Source of the DNA: an uncultured Bacteroides sp. | Lineage (GTDB): Bacteria; Bacteroidota; Bacteroidia; Bacteroidales; Bacteroidaceae | Assembly: GCA_949285075.1 (NCBI GenBank) | Contig: CASDXF010000004.1 | Span: 1-64,000, forward strand | Direction of reading: 5' to 3' | Length of the DNA stretch: 64,000 bases | In this document: positions 1 to 9,034 of the stretch, in pieces | How positions within the stretch are numbered: position 1 is the stretch's first letter | Layout of the letters: every line of letters begins with the position of its first letter | Position numbers and translations under genes: made by a program | The notes under the pieces: model-generated | Told to the model about the DNA's origin: nothing | Seen by the model: only the letters and a program-made list of their open reading frames with translations | Database searches by the model: none

Positions 1-146
1 AACTGAAAAACAACCCGCACAAGGGAAGCATGGCCATGAAGCGGAAAATGGCCGGATGGGATATCGGTTTCCTTGAGGAACTGTTGGATGCCGAGTGGAC
101 TATGGCGGAAAAAGGAAAGAAGGTTGAAAATCAAATCACTAAGTAA
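1..146 (+). CDS. C-terminal end of an unidentified protein (partial)
   Basis: Reading from base 3 gives 47 codons ending in TAA at 144-146. The gene begins before the window. The visible tail is charged and basic, with runs such as NNPHKGSMAMKRKMAGWD and a Lys-rich end (AEKGKKVENQITK). I do not recognise the family. It is followed by an array of phased palindromes and converges on the leftward efflux operon. The coding call rests only on an open frame reaching the window edge, so it is moderate. Confidence 0.45.
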   Translation, partial: LKNNPHKGSMAMKRKMAGWDIGFLEELLDAEWTMAEKGKKVENQITK

Positions 147-160
147 CGCGTCAGCCCTGT

Positions 161-262
161 GGTAGCTACCTTGACATTTACTTGGTAGCTACCTTGACAT
201 TCACTTGGTAGCTACCTTGACATCTGCTTGGTAGCTACCTTTACATTCCCTTAGTAGCTACC
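161..262. repeat. Five-unit array of GGTAGCTACC palindromes, 23-bp period
   Basis: The 10-bp perfect palindrome GGTAGCTACC starts at 161, 184, 207 and 230, and a one-base variant (AGTAGCTACC) starts at 253, so the period is exactly 23 bp. Spacers are similar (TTGACAT plus about six variable bases) but not identical. The array fills the 195-bp gap between two convergent genes. It could be an iteron-like or operator-like protein-binding array, or a multi-hairpin 3' end. The TTGACA in each spacer resembles a generic -35 box, but Bacteroides promoters do not use that. Confidence 0.85.
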
Positions 263-341
263 AAGTATGTCTCGTCTTTGGGAAACGAGGCTGTCGTGTT
301 ACTGAAACCGCTGATATTCAAGCCTGTCAGGAGCCCGACTC

Positions 342-3300
342 TCAAGTCGAGGCGATGCCTTCACTCCGCCTCACCCGGTAAATCTTCCTCATCAGCGCGG
401 GCAGCGCCACAAGCAGCAGGGGCAGTCCCGCGACGAATCCGCCTATCACCGCCACGGCCAACGGCTGCTGCATCTGCGCTCCCGTACCTATTCCCAACGC
501 GAGGGGCATCAGCGCGAGGACGGCTCCGATGGCGGTCATCAGCTTGGGCCGGACGCGCAGGGCGATGGCGTAGTCCACCGACTCCTCCACCGTGCCGCCC
601 CGCCGGCGATTCATCTTGTATTGCCATACCGTAAAGATGGAGTTCTCCGCCAAGATGCCCACAATCATGATGATGCCCGTATAGCTGCTGACGTTGAGCG
701 GCACGCCCGTCACCCATAAGGCCAACAGGCAGCCGCACACGCCCATAAGGGAGATGAACAGCACGGAGAGCGACAGCCGCCACTCGCGCAGCAGAAACAT
801 CAGCACCGTAAGGACAAGCAGCGTGGCGAGGCTGAGTATCATCGCCAGCTCGCGGAACGACTGCCGCTGCTCGGCGTACGCCCCGCCGAAAGAGAGGCTA
901 TAACCGGACGGAAGCGACAGCCGCTCACGGAAGGCCTTCCTCAGGTCGCCGACCGCTCCGCCCAAGTCCCGGTTCTCCAGTCGGGCGGTCAGCACGATGT
1001 CGCTCTTCAAGTCCTCGCGCCGCCGCTCTATCTCGCCGGGGACGACCTTCACGTCGCAGAAGAAGGAAAGCGGACGGGGGGAGCCGTCGGGCAGGAAGAT
1101 GAGCCGCCGTCGCAGAAGCTCGGGAGAGTTGTCCGCGAAGTCAGTGAACCGCAGAAGAACGCGGCGCATCTGCTCGCCGTCCTGCACGGAACCGATTTGC
1201 AGCCCGCCCGTCATGGCCGCCTGAGCGGGATGAGGCTCGATGATGCCTTCCGGCTGACTGAGGGGAACGCCTCCCGTGTATGCGGCGAGCTGCTCCTGAA
1301 AGTCGGTCAGGGAGATGCCGAACCGCGAGAGCCTTTCCTCGCGGGGGACGAACACCAACGACGCCCCGGCCGGAACAAGCCCGTTGTCGATGTCCACCAC
1401 GCCGGGGACTGACCGCATAATCCGCTCCGCTTGGGCCGCCACTCGTTGCAGGGTGGCGTAATCGTCGCCGAATATCTTTACTTCGATAGGCTTCGGCGTG
1501 CTCATCAGGTCGCCCAAGAGGTCGGCGATGCGTTGGCCGAAGTCGACGGTCATTACCGGAACCGCCCGGGAGATGCTTTGCCTCAGGTCGCTGATGACCT
1601 CGGGTGTGGACTTGCTCCGGTCTTTCCTCAGCTGGATAAGGTAATCGCCGAAGTTCGTGGGGCGGGTCTTGAACGACATACCGAGAGCCGTGCGCCGGGA
1701 GTAGGTCTCCACGTCGGGGTGCGCCATGATGACACGCTCCATCTGCTGGCACAAGCGGTCGGTCTCCTCAATGTCCGTACCCGCCGGAGAATGGTAGTCG
1801 AGCACGATAGTCCCCTCGTCCAAGTCGGGCAGGAAACCGGAGGAGAGCCGCGTGGAGGCGTACCAACCGCCAAGCCCCAAGAGCAGGACGAACACGGCGG
1901 CGACGGCGGGCCTCCGGTACAGGGATTTCAATAAGGAATCGAAGGCGACGAGCGAAGAACGCCGCGGCTTCACCTTCGCCACCCTCCGCTCTTCATGGCC
2001 AAAGAGAATGTGAAAGACGGGGAGAAGCAGCCACGTCACGAAGAAGGAGGCCGCCATTGTGAGCAGCATCGTATCGGACAGTTCCTTGAAGAAGCTGCCC
2101 GCCAGTCCGCTCATCAGCCGGAAGGGGAAGTGTATGACGATGGTGGCTAGCGACGAGGCGACCATAGCGGGAAACAGGTCACGGATGGCGTGCCGCACCA
2201 CCGTGAAGCGGTCCGCCCCGGGACGCTCCTCATGTTCACGGTGTATCTGCTCGATGATGACAATCGCGTCGTCTATTATCAGTCCGACGGAAGCCGCCAT
2301 CGCGCCGAGCGACATGACGTTGACGGTAATCCCCGCCAAGTAACACAGCAGGACACTGAACGCCACCGTCACGGGAATGGTGAGCATCACCGCCAGACTC
2401 GACCGCCATGAGCGCAGGAACAGCACCATGACCGCGAGAGCCAGAAACAGTCCCTCATAGATGGTGCGCAATACACTGTGGATGCTGTCGCCCACGAAAG
2501 CGCTCTGGTTATAGTAAGGCTTCAGCTCGTAGCCTTCGGGAAGCAAGGTGCGTATCTCTTCGGCCTTCCGCTCCACGTCTTGGGCGAAGGTCAGGAGGTT
2601 CACGCCGGGCTGCTTCACCAAGTCCACTAGTACGGCGTCGTTGCCGTCGGCGTTAATCTTCAGGAACTCCTGCTGCTCTTGTATCTCTACCTCGGCAACG
2701 TCTCGCAGGCGGACAACCCGCTTGCCGTCGTTACGGATAATGACATCGCGCAGCTCCTCCAAACCGTGGAGCTGCGTATCGGTCAGCGAGAGGTAAAGGC
2801 GACCGTAATCGGCTACGTTCCCGTTGCCCAAGACGAAGTTGGTCTGTGCGAAGGCGGCCTTTATCCGGGCCGGAGTAACGCCCAACGCCGACATCCTCGA
2901 CGCGTCGGGCTTCACCACGAACTCCTTCGCCTTGCCGCCCCGCACCACCACGTTGCTGATGCCGTCGACCTGCGAGAACATGGGGCGTACCACGAGGTTA
3001 CCCACGTCACGCAGGGCGATGCGGCTGTGCGTCCGGCTCTCTAAGGTAAAGCCATAGACGGGAAAGAGCGACTGGTTCATCGCTTCGGTGGAGATGACCG
3101 TCCCGGCGGGAAGGAAACCTTTTATCTCGTTGATGCGGCTCTCCAACTGGGTCTTCAGGGCGTAGATGTCCAGTCCCCAACGGAAATAGACGTCAATGAC
3201 GCAGCTGCCCCGCAAGGTGCTGCTCTTGACCACGGTGGTGCCTTGTACCTTCTTCACCGCACTCTCCAACGGTTTGGTAACGGTAATCATCATCCGGTCT

Positions 3301-3467
3301 ACCGGTTGCTGGCCGGCATCGGCTATGACGGTGACACGCGGGAAGAGCACTTCCGGAAACAGGTTAGTCTGCATTTGCGTATAACTGTATACACCCGCAA
3401 GCAGGAGGAGCAAGCCCACAAAAAGAATGGGCTTGGCGTAGAGTTGATGGTAATTCTTATTGCGCAT
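342..3467 (-). CDS. RND-family efflux permease (inner-membrane pump)
   Basis: This is a 1041-residue proton-driven RND transporter, the usual length for AcrB/CzcA/MexF-type pumps. It has an N-terminal membrane segment (PILFVGLLLLLAGVYSY), a first periplasmic loop with the conserved QQPVDRM region, a mid-protein membrane block with the TM4 acidic pair (GLIIDDAIVIIEQIHREH), a second large loop, and a final block of membrane helices. It is the last gene of a leftward operon after a TolC-like gene and a membrane fusion protein, so it would form a tripartite pump. The substrate is not clear: the TM4 region suggests hydrophobic compounds or metals but does not decide. Assembly with its own TolC partner is uncertain because that gene is frameshifted. 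Confidence 0.93.
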   Translation of the reverse strand: MRNKNYHQLYAKPILFVGLLLLLAGVYSYTQMQTNLFPEVLFPRVTVIADAGQQPVDRMMITVTKPLESAVKKVQGTTVVKSSTLRGSCVIDVYFRWGLDIYALKTQLESRINEIKGFLPAGTVISTEAMNQSLFPVYGFTLESRTHSRIALRDVGNLVVRPMFSQVDGISNVVVRGGKAKEFVVKPDASRMSALGVTPARIKAAFAQTNFVLGNGNVADYGRLYLSLTDTQLHGLEELRDVIIRNDGKRVVRLRDVAEVEIQEQQEFLKINADGNDAVLVDLVKQPGVNLLTFAQDVERKAEEIRTLLPEGYELKPYYNQSAFVGDSIHSVLRTIYEGLFLALAVMVLFLRSWRSSLAVMLTIPVTVAFSVLLCYLAGITVNVMSLGAMAASVGLIIDDAIVIIEQIHREHEERPGADRFTVVRHAIRDLFPAMVASSLATIVIHFPFRLMSGLAGSFFKELSDTMLLTMAASFFVTWLLLPVFHILFGHEERRVAKVKPRRSSLVAFDSLLKSLYRRPAVAAVFVLLLGLGGWYASTRLSSGFLPDLDEGTIVLDYHSPAGTDIEETDRLCQQMERVIMAHPDVETYSRRTALGMSFKTRPTNFGDYLIQLRKDRSKSTPEVISDLRQSISRAVPVMTVDFGQRIADLLGDLMSTPKPIEVKIFGDDYATLQRVAAQAERIMRSVPGVVDIDNGLVPAGASLVFVPREERLSRFGISLTDFQEQLAAYTGGVPLSQPEGIIEPHPAQAAMTGGLQIGSVQDGEQMRRVLLRFTDFADNSPELLRRRLIFLPDGSPRPLSFFCDVKVVPGEIERRREDLKSDIVLTARLENRDLGGAVGDLRKAFRERLSLPSGYSLSFGGAYAEQRQSFRELAMILSLATLLVLTVLMFLLREWRLSLSVLFISLMGVCGCLLALWVTGVPLNVSSYTGIIMIVGILAENSIFTVWQYKMNRRRGGTVEESVDYAIALRVRPKLMTAIGAVLALMPLALGIGTGAQMQQPLAVAVIGGFVAGLPLLLVALPALMRKIYRVRRSEGIAST

Positions 3468-3527
3468 GACGCTTGGTTTACTGTGGCTAAAGGTTGAAAC
3501 GGTTGTGTATTTACAGAAGCGCCGTTT

Positions 3528-4424
3528 TTACTTATTCATATCGGTTATTCGATGTACTGATACCCTGCCGCTGTCTGGCAGGGCGTAGCCTCCGGTCAGC
3601 ACGATGCGGTCTTCAGGGGTCAACGCTCCTCTGACCTCAACGCTGTCGGCGGTGACACCGCCCACCTCCACGGGTACCCGAACCGCCGTACTGTCATCTG
3701 CGAGTTTCATCACCCAATGGGCCGTCAGTTCTTCATTGCTCTGTACGGCACTTTTGGGCAGAATCATCGCTTTGCCCTCGGGGGTACTTTCGGGGAGCAG
3801 GACTTTCACGTTCATGCCTTCGGGCAGGAAAGGAGCGTCGGCGTACGCGATGACGGGCTGTGACTGTGAGATGACGTTCATCGTGGCCAAAGGGTTTCCG
3901 ATGGTTGCTGTCAGACGTGTATCGTCGGGCAGTATCAGTGTACATGTCTTTCCAACCGTAGTGTATTTCGCTTCCTCGTATGGTACATTCAGCAAGAAGA
4001 CAAGGCTTCCGTTCTCGGCGAGAGTGCAAAGCGTCGTTCCTTCCGGTACATAGTCTCCCGCTTGTTGCAAGACGTTGAGCAAGATTCCGTCCTTACCGGC
4101 ACGGACCGTTATCGGCCGCGTCATGATGGAAGAGAGGGCGTGCTGTTCCTTGCTCTCCAATTCATACAGTGGTTGTCCGGCCTTCACCCAATCGCCGGGT
4201 TGTGCGTATACATTTGTTATATAGGCGGCGATTGGGGCGGAAACGATTGATTTGTTCAGGTAAGCGGTAGTAGCCGACAAAATGATATCGTTCGGAAGAT
4301 TTCCATAACTGACGTGTGTCAGGGTGACGGCAGTGGCCGGGGCAATCGTTTCGCTTATTTCCGCATGCCGGCCGCATGAGGTGAAGCAGGCGAGGGTCAG
4401 GAAAATCAAATTAATTATCTTCAT
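3528..4424 (-). CDS. RND efflux periplasmic adaptor (membrane fusion lipoprotein)
   Basis: The protein has 298 residues. A signal peptide ends in a lipobox (LACFTSC), so it is probably lipid-anchored. It then has a short biotinyl/lipoyl-like hairpin region (AAYITNVYAQPGDWVKAGQPLYELES), typical of HlyD/AcrA-type adaptors, a beta-barrel segment and a membrane-proximal domain near the C-terminus (DRIVLTGGYALPDSGRV). It would link the inner-membrane RND pump encoded 60 bp downstream to an outer-membrane TolC channel encoded 13 bp upstream. At 298 residues it is short for the family, with a reduced coiled-coil hairpin. Confidence 0.9.
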   Translation of the reverse strand: MKIINLIFLTLACFTSCGRHAEISETIAPATAVTLTHVSYGNLPNDIILSATTAYLNKSIVSAPIAAYITNVYAQPGDWVKAGQPLYELESKEQHALSSIMTRPITVRAGKDGILLNVLQQAGDYVPEGTTLCTLAENGSLVFLLNVPYEEAKYTTVGKTCTLILPDDTRLTATIGNPLATMNVISQSQPVIAYADAPFLPEGMNVKVLLPESTPEGKAMILPKSAVQSNEELTAHWVMKLADDSTAVRVPVEVGGVTADSVEVRGALTPEDRIVLTGGYALPDSGRVSVHRITDMNK

Positions 4425-4437
4425 ATCTCATTACTAT

Positions 4438-5729
4438 TTACCAGTTCCAGTAATTGTAAGCGGTTACCAACAATTGTTGATTAGCTTTCAGCGCCATGTA
4501 GTCTCGCTTTGCTTGAATTTTACTCCGAAGCACGGTGATGTAGTCTATTACGGAACGCTGTCCGGCCCGAATCTCCTTCATGTAATCGGAAAGCACGGCG
4601 TCATACTCGGCGAGCTGACGGACTAAAGCCTTTTGCCGTTCATCGTACGTCCGCATTTCCGATAAATACCGCTTTTTGCGTTGGTTCATCTGGATTTGAA
4701 AATCCTTTCGATAGTGAGCGATGGTTTTTTGCTGTATCTGCGCTTGCCACTCTTTTTGACGCTTTTGCTTCCCGTCGAAAATTGTCCATGAGAAGGTCAA
4801 TCCGGCACTCCAACCGAAGTGGCGATATGGGTGGGCATATTCATTTAACCGCAATCCACCATCGACGAATAAGTTGAGTTGTGGTTTATATTGTGACTTG
4901 AACGAACGCAAGTCCGCCGCTACGTTAAGACTGTCTAGTCTGTACTGTTTCATGAACGATGAGAGCGTGTGCTCGGTTAGGTTAGGATATAGACAGAGTG
5001 CTTCCAGCCGGACGATTGTGGTATCCGCTATGCCGCACAGGATGTTTAAGTCCGACAGATGTGTGCGGAAGGATTGATTGGAGACGATCTTTAGGTCATG
5101 GTTTGCTTCTCTCTCAATGGCGAGCAGGTTCAGGTCGGATTGCATGGCTATTCCGTCCCGTACGAGTTTTTGTACGATAAGTTCTTGTTTCGCTAAGATA
5201 TTCCCGATAGAATCCGCGAAGTCTATTTGAGTCTTGTCTAATAGGCAAAGAATATATTGTTCGGTAACGGTACGTTCCAACAGATGTTCCTCTAGTTTGA
5301 TGTCGTTCGCTAAGATGTCCGCTTGTATTCGGGTCTGTTCTTCGGCGACCCGATATGAGCTTCGTCCCAATAATGGTTGCGTCCAAGTGATGCCTGCGTG
5401 TAGATGTCCGCTGCTTTCGCCCAAATCGTAGCCGTAATAATCCGTCCCGTCTTGCGCGTTCCACTTGAACGAAGTCTTTCCTCCTTCTTTAGAAACGATA
5501 GGGACAAATAGATAATCTCCGTTCACTTCCATTTTTGAACGGGTATAGAGCGCTTCCAAACGTTTTAATTTAATTTGCTGATGGATATTTGATTGTGGTA
5601 ATCCCGAAGAAGCGGGCTATTGACTTTCGCCGTTTCAATATAATGGGATAAATTGTGAACAGTTTCCTGTCCTTTCAGTATAGTGGCACAGAAGAGAGAA
5701 AGTAAGAGGCTTAGCCGAATCATACCCAT
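4438..5729 (-). pseudogene. TolC-like outer-membrane efflux protein, frameshifted
   Basis: The reading is split in two frames. The N-terminal frame starts at 5729 (MGMIRLSLLLSLFCATILKG, a signal peptide), runs through ETAKVNSPLLRDYHNQISI and stops at 5565. The remaining 370 or so residues (from QQIKLKRLEALYTRSKMEV to the C-terminal YNYWNW) continue in another frame down to 4438. Joined, they give one normal outer-membrane efflux protein of about 430 residues with the usual long helices. The frame change lies near 5570-5590 and fits loss of one base or gain of two. No slippery heptamer is visible. It is first in the efflux operon. It is a real pseudogene or a sequencing error. A weak -7-like element (TATTTTCG on the minus strand) lies at 5744-5751. 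Confidence 0.8.
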
Positions 5730-5962
5730 ATCGTTTTTTTCGGCGAAAATAAAAGAGGATATTGTAGAAATCTTGAAGGAGGGCTTTTTTAATGCCTTAT
5801 GGTTTCGTTGGCTAAAGGATTGTTTTACTCTAAAACAAGAATGAGGAAAGTCTCTTTGTTCAATTAAATCATGGGCTGAACCATATATTAATGAGACAAG
5901 TCGGATGTCGGTATGTTCTAGTTTTGCTACTTTCTGAGGGCAGAATGTTAAAGGACATGAAA

Positions 5963-6001
5963 GATAAAAGTAGGAGGAAAACAAGCGGTTTTCCTCCTAC
6001 T
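5963..6001 (-). terminator. Intrinsic terminator after the acetyltransferase gene
   Basis: A perfect 14-bp stem (AGTAGGAGGAAAAC at 5969-5982 paired with 5988-6001) closes a 5-nt loop. On the minus strand it is followed by a T-rich stretch (CTTTTATC). It sits 16 bp beyond the stop codon of the leftward gene ending at 6017, so it separates that gene from the efflux operon. Confidence 0.85.
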
Positions 6002-6016
6002 GGAAGTTATTTTGAA

Positions 6017-6553
6017 CTATTCATCAATCCCGTACACTTGGGAATGGATGGTTCGTTTCACTTCTTCAAAGTCTTTGTCGGCGTCTAATGAGCCATATAC
6101 CATGAGTCTCATTGGCAGCCAACCGTCTCCTTTTCTGTATGGTGGTTGGCTATATTCCTTTTCCCACAGCGTGAAACCCTGCCGTTGGTAGAAACCGATG
6201 CGGCGTTTGGCCATTTCCTCTACCGGAAGCTCCACTTCCAGTACGATAGGGCGTTTCAGTTGCTCGCGCAGGCATTCTAACGTTAGCCGTCCGTAGCCTC
6301 CGTTTCGCAGGATAGGTGCTGTAGCGAAGTGTTCCGCATAGTAGAAACGGTCGAAATCCCAATAGGTGATGAATCCTACAGGCCGTTCATTGTCAAATAC
6401 AATATTATTGTAGAACCTTTCCGTATGGTCTGTGTGGTCTCTCAAGTCTTTTAAGGGGCGATATTCTTCCGTAGGGAACGAATCCACCAATAACTTTTCC
6501 ATAAATTCGTACTGCTGTACGTCTGAAGTTTTAATAGGTTGCAGTCTAATCAT
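6017..6553 (-). CDS. GNAT-family N-acetyltransferase
   Basis: The 178-residue protein has a GNAT-type core: an acidic N-terminal helix region, a central strand (RPVGFITYWDFD), the acetyl-CoA loop region (APILRNGGYGRLTLECL, the Q/RxxGxG/A-like signature) and a late IGFYQRQGFTLWEKEY segment typical of motif B. The acceptor substrate cannot be told. It is monocistronic, with its own terminator immediately downstream and the M64 peptidase gene upstream on the same strand, 47 bp away. Confidence 0.85.
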   Translation of the reverse strand: MIRLQPIKTSDVQQYEFMEKLLVDSFPTEEYRPLKDLRDHTDHTERFYNNIVFDNERPVGFITYWDFDRFYYAEHFATAPILRNGGYGRLTLECLREQLKRPIVLEVELPVEEMAKRRIGFYQRQGFTLWEKEYSQPPYRKGDGWLPMRLMVYGSLDADKDFEEVKRTIHSQVYGIDE

Positions 6554-6600
6554 ACAATAATTCTGTTTTAGTTAGCGATATTTGTTTGTCTGTCTAATCG

Positions 6601-7881
6601 TTAAGGTACGTAGAAGCGTATCAGGCGCGTTAGTGCCCGTTGGCAGACCGGGCAGAACTCCGGGTATTCGTTCGTTCTCATCCGACAATTGAACGAGGCC
6701 CGATAGATGCCCTTAGCGGAGTAAGCCCCTCCCTCATACACTCCGATAGCGTATTTTGTCTGTTCGGCGGCGGGCGTGGGTATCGGGGTGTCGGCGGTGA
6801 GCATGTCTTCCCATTTGGTGGCGAAATCGGTCCGGGTAGTCACGTTCTGTTCCCACGGTTCTACGTTCAGCGGGTAAGTGTCGCTCATCACGTCGTTCTC
6901 GTAGAAATACTCGTCAGCCAATCCACCGAAGCTATGACCAAACTCATGTACGACAACGGGTCTGAATTGCGCGTGATGGGCGGTGGTTAAGGTATATGAA
7001 TTATAGATTCCTCCTCCTCCATACACGTCCGTGTTTGCCAATAGGATAATGTGCTCGTACGGAATGCCGGCCAATATGTTGTGGACGGCTTTTATCCGAC
7101 TAGTCGTCAGATAGCGTTCGGAATAAAACGTATCGAAATGTGAGAATACTGCGGTCTTTTTCCATTGATTTTTTCTTGGAACGCTTACTCCACTGTCTTC
7201 CGAGGGACAGGCCACCGCCACCACGTTGAACTTTTGTTTCATCGACCGGAACGGTTCGTGCGAGAATATGCTTTCGCAGGCCGTTTGCGCATCGGCGTAG
7301 AATGTTTCCATTTCCTTTTCCGTATATCCTTCTGCCATGATTGCCACGTCAATGCATTCCTTTTCGTCACCGTTCCGCAGCAAATAGCGGTATGGAGGGA
7401 TGTGCGAGGTTCCTCTTTGATGAATCAGTATGTCGTTCGGGTCTATCGTATGCGTGAAGCGGGTCATGACTTCCCTTTTGGGGTTAAAGAGAGTGACTTC
7501 CACTGTTGCCTGCCGCTTGGGGAAAGGGAGGAGAAATGTATTCTCGAATCCTTTGGCGGTTATTCGCGCCTCTTCGGTAGTTAACCATTCCTGAAATAAT
7601 GAAGAGAACGAAGTCTTATAGATATATTTTCCTGTTGCCGCGTCTTTCATGGCTATTTGCCCGTTGCCGGCTAGAGGGAGTTCCGACAGATGATGGCGGC
7701 GTCCCGCCCACGTGGGTAGCTGAGACAATTCGTCTAAGACAATAGACTGGCTATGCGCATCTCCTGTAAAGAGATAGTCTACTCTCAGCGTCTTATCTAT
7801 GAAATATTCGGTAAAGTCTTGTGCTCTTGCCTCTATGGTGGCAATGAATGCGAAAAAGAGAATGAGATAAGGATGCTTCAT
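6601..7881 (-). CDS. M64-family (IgA peptidase-like) zinc metallopeptidase, exported
   Basis: The zinc-site motif HEFGHSFGGLADEY (about residues 312-325) and the overall 426-residue layout (beta-rich N-terminal domain, then a catalytic domain with IDVAIMAEGYTEKEM) match the M64 family, named for the Clostridium ramosum IgA peptidase. The family is common in gut Bacteroides; actual IgA cleavage is not shown by sequence. I chose ATG 7881 (MKHPYLILFFAFIATIEARA, a signal peptide). The frame extends seven codons further to a TTG at 7902, but that TTG overlaps the -7 promoter element at 7900-7907. It is probably secreted or periplasmic. Confidence 0.88.
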   Translation of the reverse strand: MKHPYLILFFAFIATIEARAQDFTEYFIDKTLRVDYLFTGDAHSQSIVLDELSQLPTWAGRRHHLSELPLAGNGQIAMKDAATGKYIYKTSFSSLFQEWLTTEEARITAKGFENTFLLPFPKRQATVEVTLFNPKREVMTRFTHTIDPNDILIHQRGTSHIPPYRYLLRNGDEKECIDVAIMAEGYTEKEMETFYADAQTACESIFSHEPFRSMKQKFNVVAVACPSEDSGVSVPRKNQWKKTAVFSHFDTFYSERYLTTSRIKAVHNILAGIPYEHIILLANTDVYGGGGIYNSYTLTTAHHAQFRPVVVHEFGHSFGGLADEYFYENDVMSDTYPLNVEPWEQNVTTRTDFATKWEDMLTADTPIPTPAAEQTKYAIGVYEGGAYSAKGIYRASFNCRMRTNEYPEFCPVCQRALTRLIRFYVP

Positions 7882-7899
7882 GATTTTATTTTTTATTCG

Positions 7900-7907
7900 C
7901 AAATATA
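7900..7907 (-). promoter_or_regulatory. Bacteroides -7 element for the M64 peptidase gene
   Basis: On the minus strand this reads TATATTTG, a full match to TAnnTTTG, about 18 bp upstream of the chosen ATG at 7881. No clear -33 partner is seen. Confidence 0.6.
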
Positions 7908-7979
7908 CTAATATTTATTGACAGGGTCTATTTTTGTAAATAAAACAAGTGAGTTGGAAACGTATTAATAAAAAATACC

Positions 7980-7987
7980 TATATTTG
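7980..7987 (+). promoter_or_regulatory. Bacteroides -7 element for the Lrp-type regulator
   Basis: TATATTTG followed by CG lies 34 bp upstream of the regulator's ATG. A TTG at 7954-7956 is a possible -33 element, although the 23-bp spacing is longer than the usual 19-21. Confidence 0.6.
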
Positions 7988-8021
7988 CGTAACAGATTTA
8001 TTCGATTAAACAAATGTTTAT

Positions 8022-8501
8022 ATGGGACATCATCAACTGGACGCTTTAGACGAGCAGATTTTAAAAATGATTGCCGATAATGCGCGCATTCCGTTCTTGG
8101 AAGTTGCGAGAGTGTGTAACGTTTCGGGCGCGGCGATTCATCAGCGTATTCAGAAACTGACGAATTTGGGGCTATTGAAGGGAGCGGAGTATATCATTGA
8201 CCCTGAAAAAGTGGGGTATGAAACCTGTGCTTATGTAGGTCTATACCTCAAAGATCCGGAGTCGTTCGAGAAGGTGCTGGCGGCATTGGAGGAAATACCG
8301 GAAGTCGTGGAGTGTCACTTTACGACGGGAAAGTATGACATGTTTATCAAGATTTACGCAAAGAATAATCAACACTTGTTAGGTATCATACACGATAAGC
8401 TGCAACCTTTGGGGCTGTCGCGTACGGAAACCCTCATCTCGTTCCATCAAGCTATCCGGAGGCAGATGCCGATAAACTTGGACTTGGATGCGGATGATTG
8501 A
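8022..8501 (+). CDS. Lrp/AsnC-family transcriptional regulator
   Basis: The 159-residue protein has the two-domain Lrp layout: an N-terminal winged helix-turn-helix (LDEQILKMIADNARIPFLEVARVCNVSGAAIHQRIQKL, about residues 9-46) and a C-terminal RAM ligand-sensing and oligomerisation domain (CAYVGLYLKDPESFEKVL to FHQAIRRQ). Family members are feast/famine regulators that respond to amino acids. The gene is alone on its strand: it diverges from the M64 peptidase gene and converges on folA (7-bp gap). The target is not visible; autoregulation and control of the divergent peptidase are possible inferences. Confidence 0.93.
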   Translation: MGHHQLDALDEQILKMIADNARIPFLEVARVCNVSGAAIHQRIQKLTNLGLLKGAEYIIDPEKVGYETCAYVGLYLKDPESFEKVLAALEEIPEVVECHFTTGKYDMFIKIYAKNNQHLLGIIHDKLQPLGLSRTETLISFHQAIRRQMPINLDLDADD

Positions 8502-8508
8502 TTAATCT

Positions 8509-9006
8509 TCAGCTTTTCACTCTTTCATAATCCACGAAATCATAAGGGCAGAGATGCTTTTCATCCACGGGATGAGGCTCTCTGCCTTTTTCGTGCCATT
8601 CCGCCGGCGATATTTCCGGGAAGAAAGCGTCCGCTTCGGCGGCGGAGGCGTGAACCTCCGTCAGGCAAAGCTCGTCGGCTATAGGGAGCGCCTGCCGGTA
8701 GACGCTTTCCCCACCCATAATGTACACGTGCTCGCTCTTGTCGCAGCTCTGGAGGGCGGCTTCGAGCGAAGTGAACACTTCCGCTCCTTGACATTGCAGG
8801 CCGGGACGTGAGGAGAGTACGATATTTCTTCGGTTGGGCAATGCGCCTTTGGGCAGCGACTCGAACGTCTTGCGGCCCATAATGACGGTATGTCCTGTGG
8901 TCAACGCCTTAAAGCGTTTCATGTCGTTGGGGAGCCGATAGAGCAACCGGTTGTCGTGGCCGATTGCCCTGCGGCGGTCTATGGCGGCTATGATGGATAT
9001 TTTCAT
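8509..9006 (-). CDS. folA: Dihydrofolate reductase
   Basis: The 165-residue enzyme reduces dihydrofolate to tetrahydrofolate with NADPH. The N-terminal SIIAAIDRRRAIGHDNRLLYRLPNDMKRFK contains the catalytic acid (Asp28, equivalent to E. coli Asp27), followed by the NADPH-binding HTVIMGRKTFESLP and the VYIMGGESVY segment. Length is typical for bacterial chromosomal DHFR. It lies 28 bp downstream of thyA on the same strand. The pairing is functional, because thymidylate synthase turns the cofactor into dihydrofolate and FolA regenerates it. Confidence 0.97.
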   Translation of the reverse strand: MKISIIAAIDRRRAIGHDNRLLYRLPNDMKRFKALTTGHTVIMGRKTFESLPKGALPNRRNIVLSSRPGLQCQGAEVFTSLEAALQSCDKSEHVYIMGGESVYRQALPIADELCLTEVHASAAEADAFFPEISPAEWHEKGREPHPVDEKHLCPYDFVDYERVKS

Positions 9007-9034
9007 AATCAGTTCTTTTCCTTGTTTCCTATTC

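Noticed and set aside
171..246. Sigma70-type -35 boxes (TTGACA) in the 23-bp array
   Set aside because: Bacteroides promoters use TTTG and TAnnTTTG elements; no gene starts downstream, and the motif is only part of the repeat.
161..262. CRISPR array
   Set aside because: Units are 22-23 bp in total with palindromic cores of 8-10 bp and very short spacers, and no cas gene is present. The same holds for the arrays at 11.6, 22.0, 24.0, 38.1, 43.0 and 58.6-58.9 kb.
5555..5600. Programmed frameshifting in the TolC gene
   Set aside because: No X-XXY-YYZ slippery site is present at the frame change, and TolC genes are not known to use recoding.
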